Assembly (NCBI RefSeq): GCF_009745975.1
Contig: NZ_WHOL01000120.1
Coordinates: 1 to 61,215, forward strand
DNA: 61,215 nt
From: Actinokineospora pegani
Lineage (GTDB): Bacteria; Actinomycetota; Actinomycetes; Mycobacteriales; Pseudonocardiaceae
Direction of reading: 5' to 3'
The notes under the pieces were generated by a model. It ran no database searches. It worked only from the letters and a program-made list of their open reading frames with translations, and was not told where the DNA came from. The number at the start of each line of letters is the position of its first letter. Position 1 is the stretch's first letter. Shown one piece after another: positions 45,981-55,053 of this stretch. The translations under genes were made by a program, and so were the position numbers.

Positions 45981-46601
45981 GTGCCGACCGCCCGCACGCA
46001 CCGCACCCAGGCACAGCGCCGCGAGCAGACCCGCGAGGCGCTGCTCGAGGCGACGATCGCCTGCCTGGTGGAGCTCGGGTACGCGCGCACCACGGTGCAG
46101 GAGATCGCCGCCCGCGCCGGGGTCTCGCGCGGCGCCCAGCAGCACCACTTCACGACCAAGGCCGAGCTGATGACCGCCGCGCTGGAGCACCTGTTCGGCA
46201 GGCTGATCCGCGAGGTCACCACGGCCGCTGACAGCGGCCCCGACGCCGCGCTGCCCGCCGGGCGCGAGCGGGTGGCCAGGGGCATCGACCTGCTGTGGCA
46301 GGCCTACTCGGGGACGCTGTCGACCGCGGCGGTGGAGCTGTGGGTGGCCGCGCGGACCGATCCGGAGCTGCGGGCGTCGCTGCGGCCGGTGGACCGCCAG
46401 CTCGGCCACGCGACGCTGGAGCTCTACCGGCGGGCGGTGGGCGGGGAGCTGCCGGAGGCCGAGGTGGAGACCCTGATGCTGCTCAGCGTGAACCTGGTCC
46501 GCGGCCTGGCGCTGGACGCGATGATGGGCGGCGACCCCGACCGCAGGACGCGACTGCTCGACGAGTGGAAGGCGCGCGTCCTGGAGAGCGTGGGCCGCTG
46601 A
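45981..46601 (+). CDS. TetR-family regulator
   Basis: About 206 residues. The TetR helix-turn-helix is near residues 20-65 (TRTHRTQAQRREQTREALLEA-like start, TTVQEIAARAGVSRGAQQHHF). The AQQHH core, with two histidines where Y-x-Y-H is usual, marks a distinct subgroup. The C-terminal part is helical. Two in-frame GTGs, 45969 and 45981, are possible; GGAGG abuts the first and is 12 bases from the second, so I favour the later one with low certainty. Probably represses the ACAD-racemase operon from the palindrome at 45895-45924. Confidence 0.85.
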   Translation: MPTARTHRTQAQRREQTREALLEATIACLVELGYARTTVQEIAARAGVSRGAQQHHFTTKAELMTAALEHLFGRLIREVTTAADSGPDAALPAGRERVARGIDLLWQAYSGTLSTAAVELWVAARTDPELRASLRPVDRQLGHATLELYRRAVGGELPEAEVETLMLLSVNLVRGLALDAMMGGDPDRRTRLLDEWKARVLESVGR

Positions 46602-46902
46602 CCGCCCGGCGGGGCGGACCAGCGGCCGACCCGGCCCTCGCTCGGGTCGGCCGCCGCACACAGTGAAGAGGCGGCCACGGTCGGATCATGACGTTCGCTT
46701 TCGCTAAGACCTGGCGTGCCGGGCCATCCGCCCACCGCGGCTCGTGGCCGCGGAGGTCCACTCCGTGGCCGTTCCCACGGCGGGCGAGCGGGTCGCGACC
46801 GGCGTGCGCGCGCCGACCGGGCGCTGTCGCATGTGGACGGATCAGCAGCGGTCGCCCGTCGACTCCGACCGCGGGCGCGCGGACCACTCCCGGGCAAGAG
46901 CC
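46602..46902. other. Convergent intergenic gap
   Basis: 301 bp. A perfect 11 bp stem (46622-46632 with 46644-46654) with an 11-base loop, 20 bp after the TetR stop, is probably the TetR terminator. The rest shows nothing I can support. Confidence 0.55.
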
Positions 46903-47484
46903 TCAAGCGCTCCGGGGCGGCAGCGGCACCGGCAGCGCCGCCAGGCCGTCGAGGCTGGTGGGGACGTGCGGCTTGCCCGCGCAGTAGGCGGCGAACTCCT
47001 CGTCGGTCTTGCGGCCGAAGTACTCGGCGTGCAGAGTCCGCTCCTCCCGGTAGTCCATGAAGGGCACCGCGAACCCGCAGGTGTCGCTGATCCGCGTCGC
47101 GGTGACCACGACCACCGCCCGGATCGCGGGCGCGCCCCCGTCGGGGAACAGCGCGATCAGGTCGGCCCACCTCGGGTCGTCGCGAAACACCGGCTCTCCC
47201 CTGCCGTGCACGCGCACGATGGACGGCGGGCCGTCGAAGGCGCACCACATCAGGGTGATCCGCCCGTTCTCCCGCAGGTGCGCGATCGTCTCCGCGCCAC
47301 TGCCGCCGAAGTCCAGATAGGCCACTGTCCGCTCGTCGAGCACCCGCAACGACCCGGACCGCCCCTTGGGGGAGAGGTTCACGTGGCCGTCGCCGGACAG
47401 CGGCGCGGTGGCCGCGAAGAACACCGGCTGCCGGTCGATGAACTCCCGCAGCCGACCGTCGATGCGGTCGAAGGTTTTCCCCAT
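46903..47484 (-). CDS. Pyridoxamine 5'-phosphate oxidase-like flavin/F420-binding protein
   Basis: 193 residues, split-barrel fold. VNLSPKGRSGSLRVLDERTV with TVAYLDFGGSGAETIAHL and RVHGRGEPV correspond to the general-stress/PNPOx family. Mycobacterial relatives bind FMN, F420 or haem, so the cofactor cannot be assigned here. ATG start chosen at MGKTFDRIDGRLREFI; the frame is open further upstream. It is convergent with the TetR gene and divergent from the aldehyde dehydrogenase. Confidence 0.8.
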   Translation of the reverse strand: MGKTFDRIDGRLREFIDRQPVFFAATAPLSGDGHVNLSPKGRSGSLRVLDERTVAYLDFGGSGAETIAHLRENGRITLMWCAFDGPPSIVRVHGRGEPVFRDDPRWADLIALFPDGGAPAIRAVVVVTATRISDTCGFAVPFMDYREERTLHAEYFGRKTDEEFAAYCAGKPHVPTSLDGLAALPVPLPPRSA

Positions 47485-47639
47485 GCGGGGATTCTGCGCC
47501 CGCCCCCGGCCGCACGACAGCGGATTTCCGTCACAGACCTCAACCGCGCGGGGGGCGATCTGACTCGGGGTAAGTTCCCCCTGTCGCTCGTACCTACCGC
47601 GAAGTAACATGGGCCCACTGTCGAGCAGAGGGAGCGTTC

Positions 47640-49223
47640 ATGTCCGTCGCCGCGTCCGCCACCACCATCGGCGCCGTCCCCGGCGCCCCGTCGTCGGCCA
47701 GGGCGGCCGAGTTGGTCGGGCGGTCGGTCCCCGGCGCCGAGCCGACCACCGTCGAGATGGCCGCCCCGTTCACCGGCGAGCCGATCACCACGCTGCCGCA
47801 GATCGCCGACCAGGACGTGCGCGAGGCCTTCGCCCGCGCCCGCAAGGCGCAGGCGGAGTGGGCGGCGACCCCGGTCGAGGAGCGGGCCAAGGTCTTCCTG
47901 CGGCTGCACGACCTGCTGCTGGCCCACCAGGACGAGGCCCTGGACATCATGCAGGTGGAGACCGGCAAGTCCCGGATGGACGCCTACGACGAGATCGCGG
48001 TGACCGCGATGGCCGCGGCCTACTACGGCCGCAAGGCGCCCAAGCTGCTCGCGCCCAAGCGCAAGGCGGGCGCGCTGCCGGTGCTGACCCGCACCACCGA
48101 GGTCCGCCACCCCAAGGGCGTCATCTCGATGATCTCGCCGTGGAACTACCCGCTGGCGCTGACCGGACTCGACGCCATCCCGGCGCTGGCCGCGGGCAAC
48201 GCGCTGGTGCAGAAGCCGGACAACCAGACCGCGCTGAGCGCGCTGTGGATCCAGGAGCTGGCGGAGAAGGCCGGGCTGCCCGCCGAGGTGTGGCAGATCG
48301 TGCTCGGCCGCGGCTCCAAGATCGGCAAGGCGCTGATGGAGGAGGGCGACTACCTCGCCTTCACCGGCTCCACCGACACCGGCAAGAGCCTCGCCGCGCA
48401 GGCCGCCGCCCTGCTGACCAGCTACTCCATGGAGCTCGGCGGCAAGAACCCGATGATCATCCTGCCGGACGCCGACGTGGACAAGACCGCCGCGGGCGCG
48501 GTCACCGCGTGCTTCTCCTCGGCCGGGCAGCTCTGCGTGTCGGTCGAGCGGATCTACGTGCACGAGAGCATCCGCGCCCGGTTCACCCAGGCGTTCGTCA
48601 ACCGCACCAAGGCGATGAAGCTGGGCTCGACCCTGGGCTACAGCGTCGACATGGGGTCGCTGACCTCCACCGAGCAGCTCGAGACCATCGCCAAGCACGT
48701 CGAGGACGCCAGGACCAAGGGCGCGACGGTGCTCGCGGGCGGCAAGGCCCGCCCCGACCTGGGACCGATGTTCTACGAGCCCACCGTCCTCACCGACGTG
48801 CGCGAGGGCATGGAGCTGTTCAAGGAGGAGACGTTCGGCCCGGTCGTGTCCATCTACGGCTACACCGACGTCGACGAGGCCATCGCCCGCGCCAACGACA
48901 CCCGCTACGGCCTCAACGCCAGCGTGTGGACCCGCGACACCCGCGAGGGCGAGCGCGTCGCGACCCTCATCCACGCGGGCACGGTAAACGTCAACGACGG
49001 CTTCGGCGCGGCGTTCGCCTCCGTGGACGCCCCGATGGGCGGCATGGGCGAGTCCGGCGTCGGCCGCCGCAACGGCGCGGAGGGCCTGCTCAAGTACACC
49101 GAGGCGCAGACCATCGCCACCCAGCAGCTCATCCCGCTGCGGCCGGGCAAGGCCATCCCGAACCGGGCCTGGACCGCGGGCCTGACCGTGGGCCTGCGCG
49201 CGATCAAGCGCCTGCCCAGGTAA
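47640..49223 (+). CDS. gabD2: Succinate-semialdehyde dehydrogenase (NADP+)
   Basis: 527 residues. Aldehyde dehydrogenase fold with general base E265 in MELGGKNP and catalytic C299 in AGQLCVS, PWNYPLALTG and TFGPVVSIYGYTDVDEA conserved. The extended N-terminus and SGQLC-like motif resemble the mycobacterial GabD2 succinate-semialdehyde dehydrogenase. It feeds GABA or 2-oxoglutarate-decarboxylase flow into succinate. ATG with AGGGAGC just upstream. Broader semialdehyde specificity cannot be excluded. Confidence 0.88.
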   Translation: MSVAASATTIGAVPGAPSSARAAELVGRSVPGAEPTTVEMAAPFTGEPITTLPQIADQDVREAFARARKAQAEWAATPVEERAKVFLRLHDLLLAHQDEALDIMQVETGKSRMDAYDEIAVTAMAAAYYGRKAPKLLAPKRKAGALPVLTRTTEVRHPKGVISMISPWNYPLALTGLDAIPALAAGNALVQKPDNQTALSALWIQELAEKAGLPAEVWQIVLGRGSKIGKALMEEGDYLAFTGSTDTGKSLAAQAAALLTSYSMELGGKNPMIILPDADVDKTAAGAVTACFSSAGQLCVSVERIYVHESIRARFTQAFVNRTKAMKLGSTLGYSVDMGSLTSTEQLETIAKHVEDARTKGATVLAGGKARPDLGPMFYEPTVLTDVREGMELFKEETFGPVVSIYGYTDVDEAIARANDTRYGLNASVWTRDTREGERVATLIHAGTVNVNDGFGAAFASVDAPMGGMGESGVGRRNGAEGLLKYTEAQTIATQQLIPLRPGKAIPNRAWTAGLTVGLRAIKRLPR

Positions 49224-49289
49224 CACCGGGGCAGTCCTGGCGGATCTTCCCCGGAAGAGCACGCACGACCCACTGGGGAGAGCACGACA

Positions 49290-50216
49290 GTGAAGGCAAG
49301 GAAGGCGCTGGCGGCCGCCGCACTCGTGGCGGCCGCCGCGGCAGGCTGCACCACCGCACAGGGCGACACCGCCCCCGCCCCGTCCACCAGCGCGGCGCCG
49401 AGCACACCGGCCAAGCCGGAGCTCAGTCGCGAGGCGTACCAGGAGCTGCTCGACGCCGCCGAGGCGGCGCTCATGCCCGCCGCGGGCGCGTTGTCGTGGG
49501 CAGGCACGTCGGCCGCCTACAAGGAAGCCGCCGGGAAGCTGCACAAGGCGCTCGGCGAGCAGCGGGACGCCCTGGCCGGGCAGACCCCGCCCGCGGCGGT
49601 CGCGACCGCGCACACCGCCCTGCTGCGCGGGCTGCGGGCTGCGCAGCGCGCGGCGAAGACCGTGCGGCTGCCGGGCCCCCAGCGCAACGCCTGCGGCGCG
49701 GTCGACGCGCTGCCCAGGCAGACCGCCCGCCGGTTCCCGGACCGGCTGCTGGACGAGAGCAGGCTCGTGCGCCGCGTCGAGGCGATCCAGGCCGGGGGCT
49801 ACATGTTCGGCGCGTTCGTCACCGTGCTGGCCGCCCCGCGCGCGGCCGAGGCCGAGATGCCCTCCGGCGCAGCCGTGGTGCCGCTCGGCGCCAAGGGCGC
49901 GGGCACGCTGGAGTTCACCAACAAGCTGCGCCACGACGCCGTGGCCTACCTGGTCTCGAGTGGCGACACCGCGAAACCCCTCGCGGCTGTGTACGTCCGC
50001 AAGGACGAGACGGCGACGGTCCCCGGGATCGGCGGGTCCTACGAGATCTACGTCAAGGCGGGGTCCGACTGGGACTCGGGCGCCTCGGCGTTCACCCGGG
50101 ACTGCTACTTCGCGCGGTTCAACGAGGCGATGGGGGCCGACAAGGTCACCACGGCGACCATCTTGGCCACCGACACCCCCCAGGAGAACGGTCCCGTCGA
50201 GATCCCCCCGTTCTGA
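49290..50216 (+). CDS. Secreted lipoprotein of unknown function
   Basis: 308 residues. A signal peptide (2-19) ends in a lipobox, A-A-G-C, with C20 as the lipidated cysteine. It is followed by a Ser/Pro/Thr-rich linker (22-43) and a domain with two distant cysteines (AFTRDCYFARF and NACGAVDALP) that could form a disulfide. I do not recognise the domain. GTG start with GGGGAG upstream; a hairpin lies 78 bp after the stop. It may be co-transcribed with gabD2 (66 bp gap). Confidence 0.8.
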   Translation: MKARKALAAAALVAAAAAGCTTAQGDTAPAPSTSAAPSTPAKPELSREAYQELLDAAEAALMPAAGALSWAGTSAAYKEAAGKLHKALGEQRDALAGQTPPAAVATAHTALLRGLRAAQRAAKTVRLPGPQRNACGAVDALPRQTARRFPDRLLDESRLVRRVEAIQAGGYMFGAFVTVLAAPRAAEAEMPSGAAVVPLGAKGAGTLEFTNKLRHDAVAYLVSSGDTAKPLAAVYVRKDETATVPGIGGSYEIYVKAGSDWDSGASAFTRDCYFARFNEAMGADKVTTATILATDTPQENGPVEIPPF

Positions 50217-50293
50217 GCGGGCCGACCGGGCATCCGGCCCCGGGGCCAGGCGCATGGCCACCGGGGTCGGCGGGTGGGGTGGTCCGGGGGAAC

Positions 50294-50319
50294 GGGGCCA
50301 CGGCCGCGACCGTGGCCCC
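50294..50319. terminator. Terminator between lipoprotein and DUF397 genes
   Basis: 10 bp perfect stem GGGGCCACGG/CCGTGGCCCC with a 6-base loop (50294-50303, 50310-50319), between convergent genes. Confidence 0.75.
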
Positions 50320-50387
50320 GCCCGTCGACTGTCGAGCCGGGACCGGGGTGCTGTCGATCACCCCGGTCGGGCCGCGCGCGGCCCGCC

Positions 50388-50594
50388 TCAGCGGGTCCTG
50401 AGCACGCCGCCCTTCACCTCGTTGAGGAACTCGGCCCACTCGACGTCCGCGAACGCCAGGTGCCCGGACTCGGTGTTCTTCGAGTCCCGCACCGCTGCGC
50501 CGCTCCTGCTGACCACGAGCTCCACGCAGTCGTTACCTCCACCGCTGTGGCTGCTCTTGCGCCAGACGGCGCCTGCCAGGTCAGAAACGGTCAC
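50388..50594 (-). CDS. DUF397 protein
   Basis: 68 residues. WRKSSHSGGGNDCVELV, VAVRDSKN-like and FADVEWAEFLNEVKGG define DUF397, a small actinobacterial family encoded next to XRE/DUF5753 regulators and thought to antagonise or partner them (as in the Streptomyces WhiJ-type clusters). GTG start at 50594 with AGGAG six bases upstream. It follows the XRE gene by 22 bp. Confidence 0.92.
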   Translation of the reverse strand: MTVSDLAGAVWRKSSHSGGGNDCVELVVSRSGAAVRDSKNTESGHLAFADVEWAEFLNEVKGGVLRTR

Positions 50595-50616
50595 GCCCCA
50601 CTCCTCTCGTCGTCGA

Positions 50617-51468
50617 TCAACCGCGGGCCAGCCGCTCAGCCGCCCGTGCGACCATGTCGGCGGTGTCATCGGGTCTCAACGCCGCCGCGCGCAGATGGTC
50701 GAAAATCAGGGCGTACCGGTGGACGTCGGACGGCTCTTCTAGGTAGACGCCCGACATGGAGTTCTCGACGTAGACGACGTCCGGGTCCGCCTGCTCCGGG
50801 AAGCCCAGGATCAGGAAGGGGGATTCCATGCCCGCGTGCGCCCCGGCCCCGAAGGGGACCACCTGCAGCGTCACGTGCGGCATGGCCGTCGCCTCGACGA
50901 GCCGGGTCAGCTGCGCGTGCATGACCTCGGGTCCACCGGTCGCCCGGTGCAGCACGGCCTCGTCGAGGACCGCCCAGTACTCGGGCGGCTGAGGGTCGGT
51001 GAGCAGGCGTTGGCGCTCGAGCCTGCCCTTGACCCTCTTCTCGATCTCGGCCTCCTCGACACCCGGGCGCGAGGCCCGGATGACGGCTCTGGCGTAGTCC
51101 TCGGTCTGCAGCAGTCCGGGGATCAACAGCGCCTGGTGGGTGTGCAGGGACGTCGCCTCCGCCTCCAGGCCGACGAAGGAGCCGGTGAAGACCTCGTTGT
51201 AGGCGTGCCACCACCCCCGCTGGCGGGCCTCCCTGGCCAACTGCACCAAGGCCTCGCGCCGGTCCTCCTCGATGCCGTAGAGCTCGAGCATGTCCCGCAC
51301 GTCGCGCGGGGTGACCCCCACCGTGCCGGTCTCGATCCGGCTGATCTTCGACGCGGAGCACTCCAGCTTCTCGCCCACCTCGTCGATCGTCAGCGCGGCG
51401 GCCTCGCGGAAACGGCGCAGCTCGCTGGCGAGCCTGCGACGGCGCACCGTCGGGCTGTGGCCTCGCAC
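50617..51468 (-). CDS. XRE-family regulator with DUF5753 domain
   Basis: 283 residues from GTG 51468 (start VRGHSPTVRRRRLASELRR). The N-terminal HTH (LTIDEVGEKLECSASKISRI) is followed by the DUF5753 domain (GLEAEATSLHTHQALLIPGL, LQTEDYARAVI). These WhiJ-type proteins work with DUF397 partners in development or secondary-metabolism control. A TTG one codon upstream and longer in-frame starts are possible. Confidence 0.9.
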   Translation of the reverse strand: MRGHSPTVRRRRLASELRRFREAAALTIDEVGEKLECSASKISRIETGTVGVTPRDVRDMLELYGIEEDRREALVQLAREARQRGWWHAYNEVFTGSFVGLEAEATSLHTHQALLIPGLLQTEDYARAVIRASRPGVEEAEIEKRVKGRLERQRLLTDPQPPEYWAVLDEAVLHRATGGPEVMHAQLTRLVEATAMPHVTLQVVPFGAGAHAGMESPFLILGFPEQADPDVVYVENSMSGVYLEEPSDVHRYALIFDHLRAAALRPDDTADMVARAAERLARG

Positions 51469-51846
51469 CAAAGTCGTCCACCTCGTCTCTGCCCGCACAA
51501 CGACACGACGCGGCCCAGGTTCCCGCGTCGCGCTTCGCGGGTCAGTGTCAGTGCTGATCACGCGGAAACACAAGAGATCTTCCACCACACTGGGGACTGA
51601 AAGCGTGGAGGGCTAACTGTGACTGGCTGGATCATCACCCGATCGGGTAATGCAACTTGCAGAATGTCGTTGGCAAGTCGCAAGCTGCACATACCGGCGA
51701 TGGCGCTGGACCCGCTGTGCCGGATTGCTCGCCGCGGCACAAAGGTCATCGGCAGGTCACCGCCGGAACTTGAGCACGGGAAACGAACACCGACACGGAA
51801 TTCGAACGCGATCCGGCCGAGCGCGGGACGGAAGGTGGAGCGGGCG
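51469..51846. promoter_or_regulatory. Intergenic region with two palindromes (XRE / zinc protein)
   Basis: 378 bp divergent gap. ACCCGATCGGGT (51638-51649) is a perfect 12 bp palindrome, and ACTTGC-N12-GCAAGT (51656-51661, 51674-51679) follows immediately. Such sites next to XRE/DUF397 genes are candidate autoregulatory operators. A frame open through the gap has no ribosome site. Confidence 0.5.
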
Positions 51847-52185
51847 GTGACGAGGTCTCTCTTCGGACACATGGAGGCTTCCCTGCGGGGATACCTGACC
51901 GAGATCGATTCCCGGGCCAGCGCGGGCCACGGGGCCGCCGAACTGGCCCGCGTGGAGATCCCCAGGGTCGTCGCCGCCCTGCGCGCGCTGCTCGACGACC
52001 ACCAACCCGACCCCGACGGCCGCTGCCCCAGTTGCCGCACCCGCTGGTTCACCCGGGCCCCCTCTCCCTGCCGCGCCTACCTGACGACCCACCTGTGCCT
52101 GCTGGCGGCCGAGGATGAGGTCGAGGACTTCACCACCGCCACCACCGCCTACCCCCGCCACCTGGCCAACCCCAGCCCGGCCTGA
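51847..52185 (+). CDS. Small zinc-ribbon-like protein beside XRE/DUF397 cluster
   Basis: 112 residues from GTG 51847, with GGAGCGG upstream. An N-terminal helix (MEASLRGYLTEIDSRASAG) precedes a CPSCRTRW knuckle and a second cysteine set in PSPCRAYLTTHLCLL, so a zinc site is likely. Comparable proteins are common near XRE/DUF397 genes in Pseudonocardiaceae (from memory), but no role is known. Divergent from the XRE gene. Confidence 0.7.
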   Translation: MTRSLFGHMEASLRGYLTEIDSRASAGHGAAELARVEIPRVVAALRALLDDHQPDPDGRCPSCRTRWFTRAPSPCRAYLTTHLCLLAAEDEVEDFTTATTAYPRHLANPSPA

Positions 52186-52423
52186 CCCCGGTCCCCGAGG
52201 CGCGCGGCCACCCCACCCTCCCCCGCGCCTCGGCCACCGGCGCCCCGCCGCGAACGGCGCGCCGGTCAGGGCGGTGGGTTCACACCTCCCCCAAAATGGT
52301 GGTGAGCCCACCGCCCTCTCCATGCCCGCCAGGTCGCGCTTCGGGAGTCCGTCCGATGAGCGTCGTGATCGGGGTGGTCCCTGGCGGCGCGGCTATCGCG
52401 GACATCGGCTCCCGAAACACGCC

Positions 52424-53356
52424 CTAGTTGATGCGGAGCAGGCCCTCCTGCACGACCGTGGCGACCAACTGGCCGTCGCGGGTGTAGAAGCGGCCGGTGG
52501 CCAGGCCCCGACCGCCGGAGGCGCTCGGCGAGGCGCAGTCGTAGAGGACCCACTCGTCGGCGCGGAAGGGGCGGTGGAACCACATCGCGTGGTCGAGGCT
52601 GGCGCCGTTGACGTCGTCGGTGCCCCAGTAGACGCCGTGGCGGGCGAGGATGGCGTCGAGGAGGGTCATGTCCGAGGCGTAGGCCAGGACGCACACGTGC
52701 AGCAGCGGGTCGTCGGGGAGCACGCCGTCGGCGCGCATCCAGACCTGGTTGCGGGCGTCGCGGGGGCCGGTGTTGCGCGAGACCCAGGCGGGCTCGGTGA
52801 CGTAGCGGACGTCGATCGGGCGGGGCCGGGAGGTGACGTTGGCGAAGGTCCGGCGCAGGTCCTCGGTGACCAGGTCAGCCATCGTGGGCAGGTCCTCCGG
52901 GCCCGGGACGTCCGGCATCTCCTCGGCGTGCTCGGCGCCGGACTCGGCCACCTGGAACGACGCCGACAGCGCGAAGATCGCCTTGCCGTGCTGCACGGCC
53001 ACGACCCGGCGGGTGGTGAACGAGCGGCCGTCGCGGATGCGGTCGACCTCGTAGACGATCGGGACGCTCGGGTCGCCGGGGCGGATGAAGTAGGCGTGCA
53101 GCGAGTGCACCCCGCGCTCGGGCGGCACCGTGCGCCCCGCCGCGACCAGCGCCTGACCCGCCACCTGGCCGCCGAACACGCGCAGCGTGGAGTGCTTGGG
53201 GCTCACGCCGCGGTAGATGTCCTCCTCGATCCGCTCCAGGTCGAGCAGGGCCACCAACCGGTCGAGGACGGGCTGTCCGTGCGGGACCCCGTCGGCCGCC
53301 TTGGGGGCGTCGACGGGGACCCCGGCACTGGCCGCGATCCTGGCTGCCTCGGTCAA
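52424..53356 (-). CDS. tesB: Acyl-CoA thioesterase II
   Basis: 310 residues, double hot-dog fold. FGGQVAGQALVAAGRTV, SLHAYFIRPGDPSVP and SLDHAMWFHRPFRADEW are TesB signatures; it hydrolyses medium- and long-chain acyl-CoA. The TTG at 53356 has AGGAGGT four bases upstream and is preferred over the GTG at 53371, whose own Shine-Dalgarno is poor. It lies 162 bp upstream of pyk's stop on the same strand, but co-transcription is uncertain. Confidence 0.93.
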   Translation of the reverse strand: MTEAARIAASAGVPVDAPKAADGVPHGQPVLDRLVALLDLERIEEDIYRGVSPKHSTLRVFGGQVAGQALVAAGRTVPPERGVHSLHAYFIRPGDPSVPIVYEVDRIRDGRSFTTRRVVAVQHGKAIFALSASFQVAESGAEHAEEMPDVPGPEDLPTMADLVTEDLRRTFANVTSRPRPIDVRYVTEPAWVSRNTGPRDARNQVWMRADGVLPDDPLLHVCVLAYASDMTLLDAILARHGVYWGTDDVNGASLDHAMWFHRPFRADEWVLYDCASPSASGGRGLATGRFYTRDGQLVATVVQEGLLRIN

Positions 53357-53518
53357 TCGGACCTCCTGCACCGTGCTCGGCGCTGCTCAGGTGTCGACGG
53401 CTCCTGGCCGGGGGCGTGGGAGCCGCCCGCCCGCGCACCCCGGCGGCCGTGGTGCCGAGTCGGGGTCGATGCCGGGCGGGGACGTGGGGGGCGGGTGGCG
53501 GGACTGGTGAGGCAGCGC

Positions 53519-54943
53519 CTACGCGTGGTCTTCCTCGCCCAGCCGGTGGACGCGGATGAGATTAGTCGAGCCGACGGTCCCCGGCGGCGACCCGGCGACG
53601 ATCACCACGAGGTCGCCGGGCTGGTAGCGGCCGATCGAGAGCATCGCGTTGTCGACCAGGCGCACCATCCGGTCGGTGGAGTCGACCTCCTCGACCAGGA
53701 AGGTCTCGGTGCCCCAGGTCAGCGCGAGCTGGCTGCGCACCTCCGCCTCCGGGGTGAAGGCCAGCAGCGGGAGCTGGGTGTGCAGCCGGGCCAGGCGCTT
53801 GATGGTGTCGCCGGACTGGGTGAAGGCGACCAGGGCCTTGGCGTTGAGCCGCTCGCCGATGTCGCGGGCGGCGTAGCTGAGCACGCCGCGCTTGGTGCGC
53901 GGGACGTGGGTCAGCGGCGGCACGGCGGGCGTCTCGGTCTCGACGGCGGTGATGATCCGGCTCATCGTCTCGACGGTCTCGATGGCGTAGCGGCCCACCG
54001 AGGTCTCCCCCGACAGCATCAGCGCGTCGGCGCCGTCGAGCACCGCGTTGGCCACGTCGGAGGCCTCGGCGCGGGTCGGCCGGGAGTTGCTGATCATCGA
54101 GTCCAGCATCTGGGTGGCCACGATGACCGGCTTGGCGTTCTCGCGGGCGATCTGGATGGCGCGCTTCTGCACCAGCGGGACCTGCTCCAGCGGCAGCTCG
54201 ACGCCCAGGTCGCCGCGGGCGACCATGACCCCGTCGAACGCCAGCACGATGGCCTCGAGGTTGTCGACGGCCTCGGGCTTCTCGAGCTTGGCGATCACCG
54301 GCAGCCTGCGCGGGCCGACCCGGTCCATCACCTGGTGCACCAGGTCGATGTCGGCCGGGGACCGCACGAACGACAGCGCGATGAAGTCGACGCCGAGCTG
54401 CAGCGCGAACTCGAGGTCCTCGATGTCCTTCTCGGACAGGGCCGGGACGGAGACGTCCATGCCGGGCAGCGACAGGCCCTTGTTGTTGGAGACCTGGCCG
54501 CCCTCGGTGACCTCGCAGACCACGTCGGGGCCCTCCACGGCGGTGACCACCAGGCCGACCTTGCCGTCGTCGACCAGCAGCCGGTCACCCGCCCTGGCGT
54601 CGTCGGCCAGGCCCTTGTAGGTGGTGGACACGCGGTCGTGGGTGCCCTGCACGTCCTCGACGGTGATCCGCACGACGTCGCCGTCGCGCCACTCGACCGG
54701 GCCGTTGGCGAACGTGCCCAGGCGGATCTTGGGTCCCTGCAGGTCGGCCAGCACCCCGACGGCGCGGCCGGACTCGTCGCTGGCCTGCCGGATCAGGTCG
54801 TAGACCTGCTTGTGGTCGCTGTGGGCCCCGTGGCTGAAGTTCATCCTCGCCACGTCCATGCCCGCCGCGACCAGCTCGCGCACCTTCTCCGCGGTGGCGG
54901 TGGCGGGGCCCATCGTGCACACGATCTTCGCTCGTCGGCTCAC
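53519..54943 (-). CDS. pyk: Pyruvate kinase
   Basis: 474 residues. KIVCTMGPAT, LADLQGPKIRLG, IAKLEKPEAVDNL and MVARGDLGVELP, then ATQMLDSMI, are canonical pyruvate kinase motifs. It converts phosphoenolpyruvate and ADP to pyruvate and ATP. GTG start at 54943 with a TAGGCT -10-like element so near upstream that a leaderless mRNA is plausible; no good Shine-Dalgarno. It is followed by tesB on the same strand with a 162 bp gap. Confidence 0.97.
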   Translation of the reverse strand: MSRRAKIVCTMGPATATAEKVRELVAAGMDVARMNFSHGAHSDHKQVYDLIRQASDESGRAVGVLADLQGPKIRLGTFANGPVEWRDGDVVRITVEDVQGTHDRVSTTYKGLADDARAGDRLLVDDGKVGLVVTAVEGPDVVCEVTEGGQVSNNKGLSLPGMDVSVPALSEKDIEDLEFALQLGVDFIALSFVRSPADIDLVHQVMDRVGPRRLPVIAKLEKPEAVDNLEAIVLAFDGVMVARGDLGVELPLEQVPLVQKRAIQIARENAKPVIVATQMLDSMISNSRPTRAEASDVANAVLDGADALMLSGETSVGRYAIETVETMSRIITAVETETPAVPPLTHVPRTKRGVLSYAARDIGERLNAKALVAFTQSGDTIKRLARLHTQLPLLAFTPEAEVRSQLALTWGTETFLVEEVDSTDRMVRLVDNAMLSIGRYQPGDLVVIVAGSPPGTVGSTNLIRVHRLGEEDHA

Positions 54944-55053
54944 ATCCGCACAGCCTAGTCCTGTGGGCTGTACCGATCCCGAAGTACCGGTGAGTAGCAG
55001 ATGACGAGCACCCGATAGGTGCCCGTCGGCCCAGCCTGCCGGGAGCGGGGGCA

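Noticed and set aside
47379-50261. Long open frame on the minus strand opposite gabD2 and the lipoprotein gene
   Set aside because: Low-complexity composition and no start signal. The plus strand has clear enzyme motifs.
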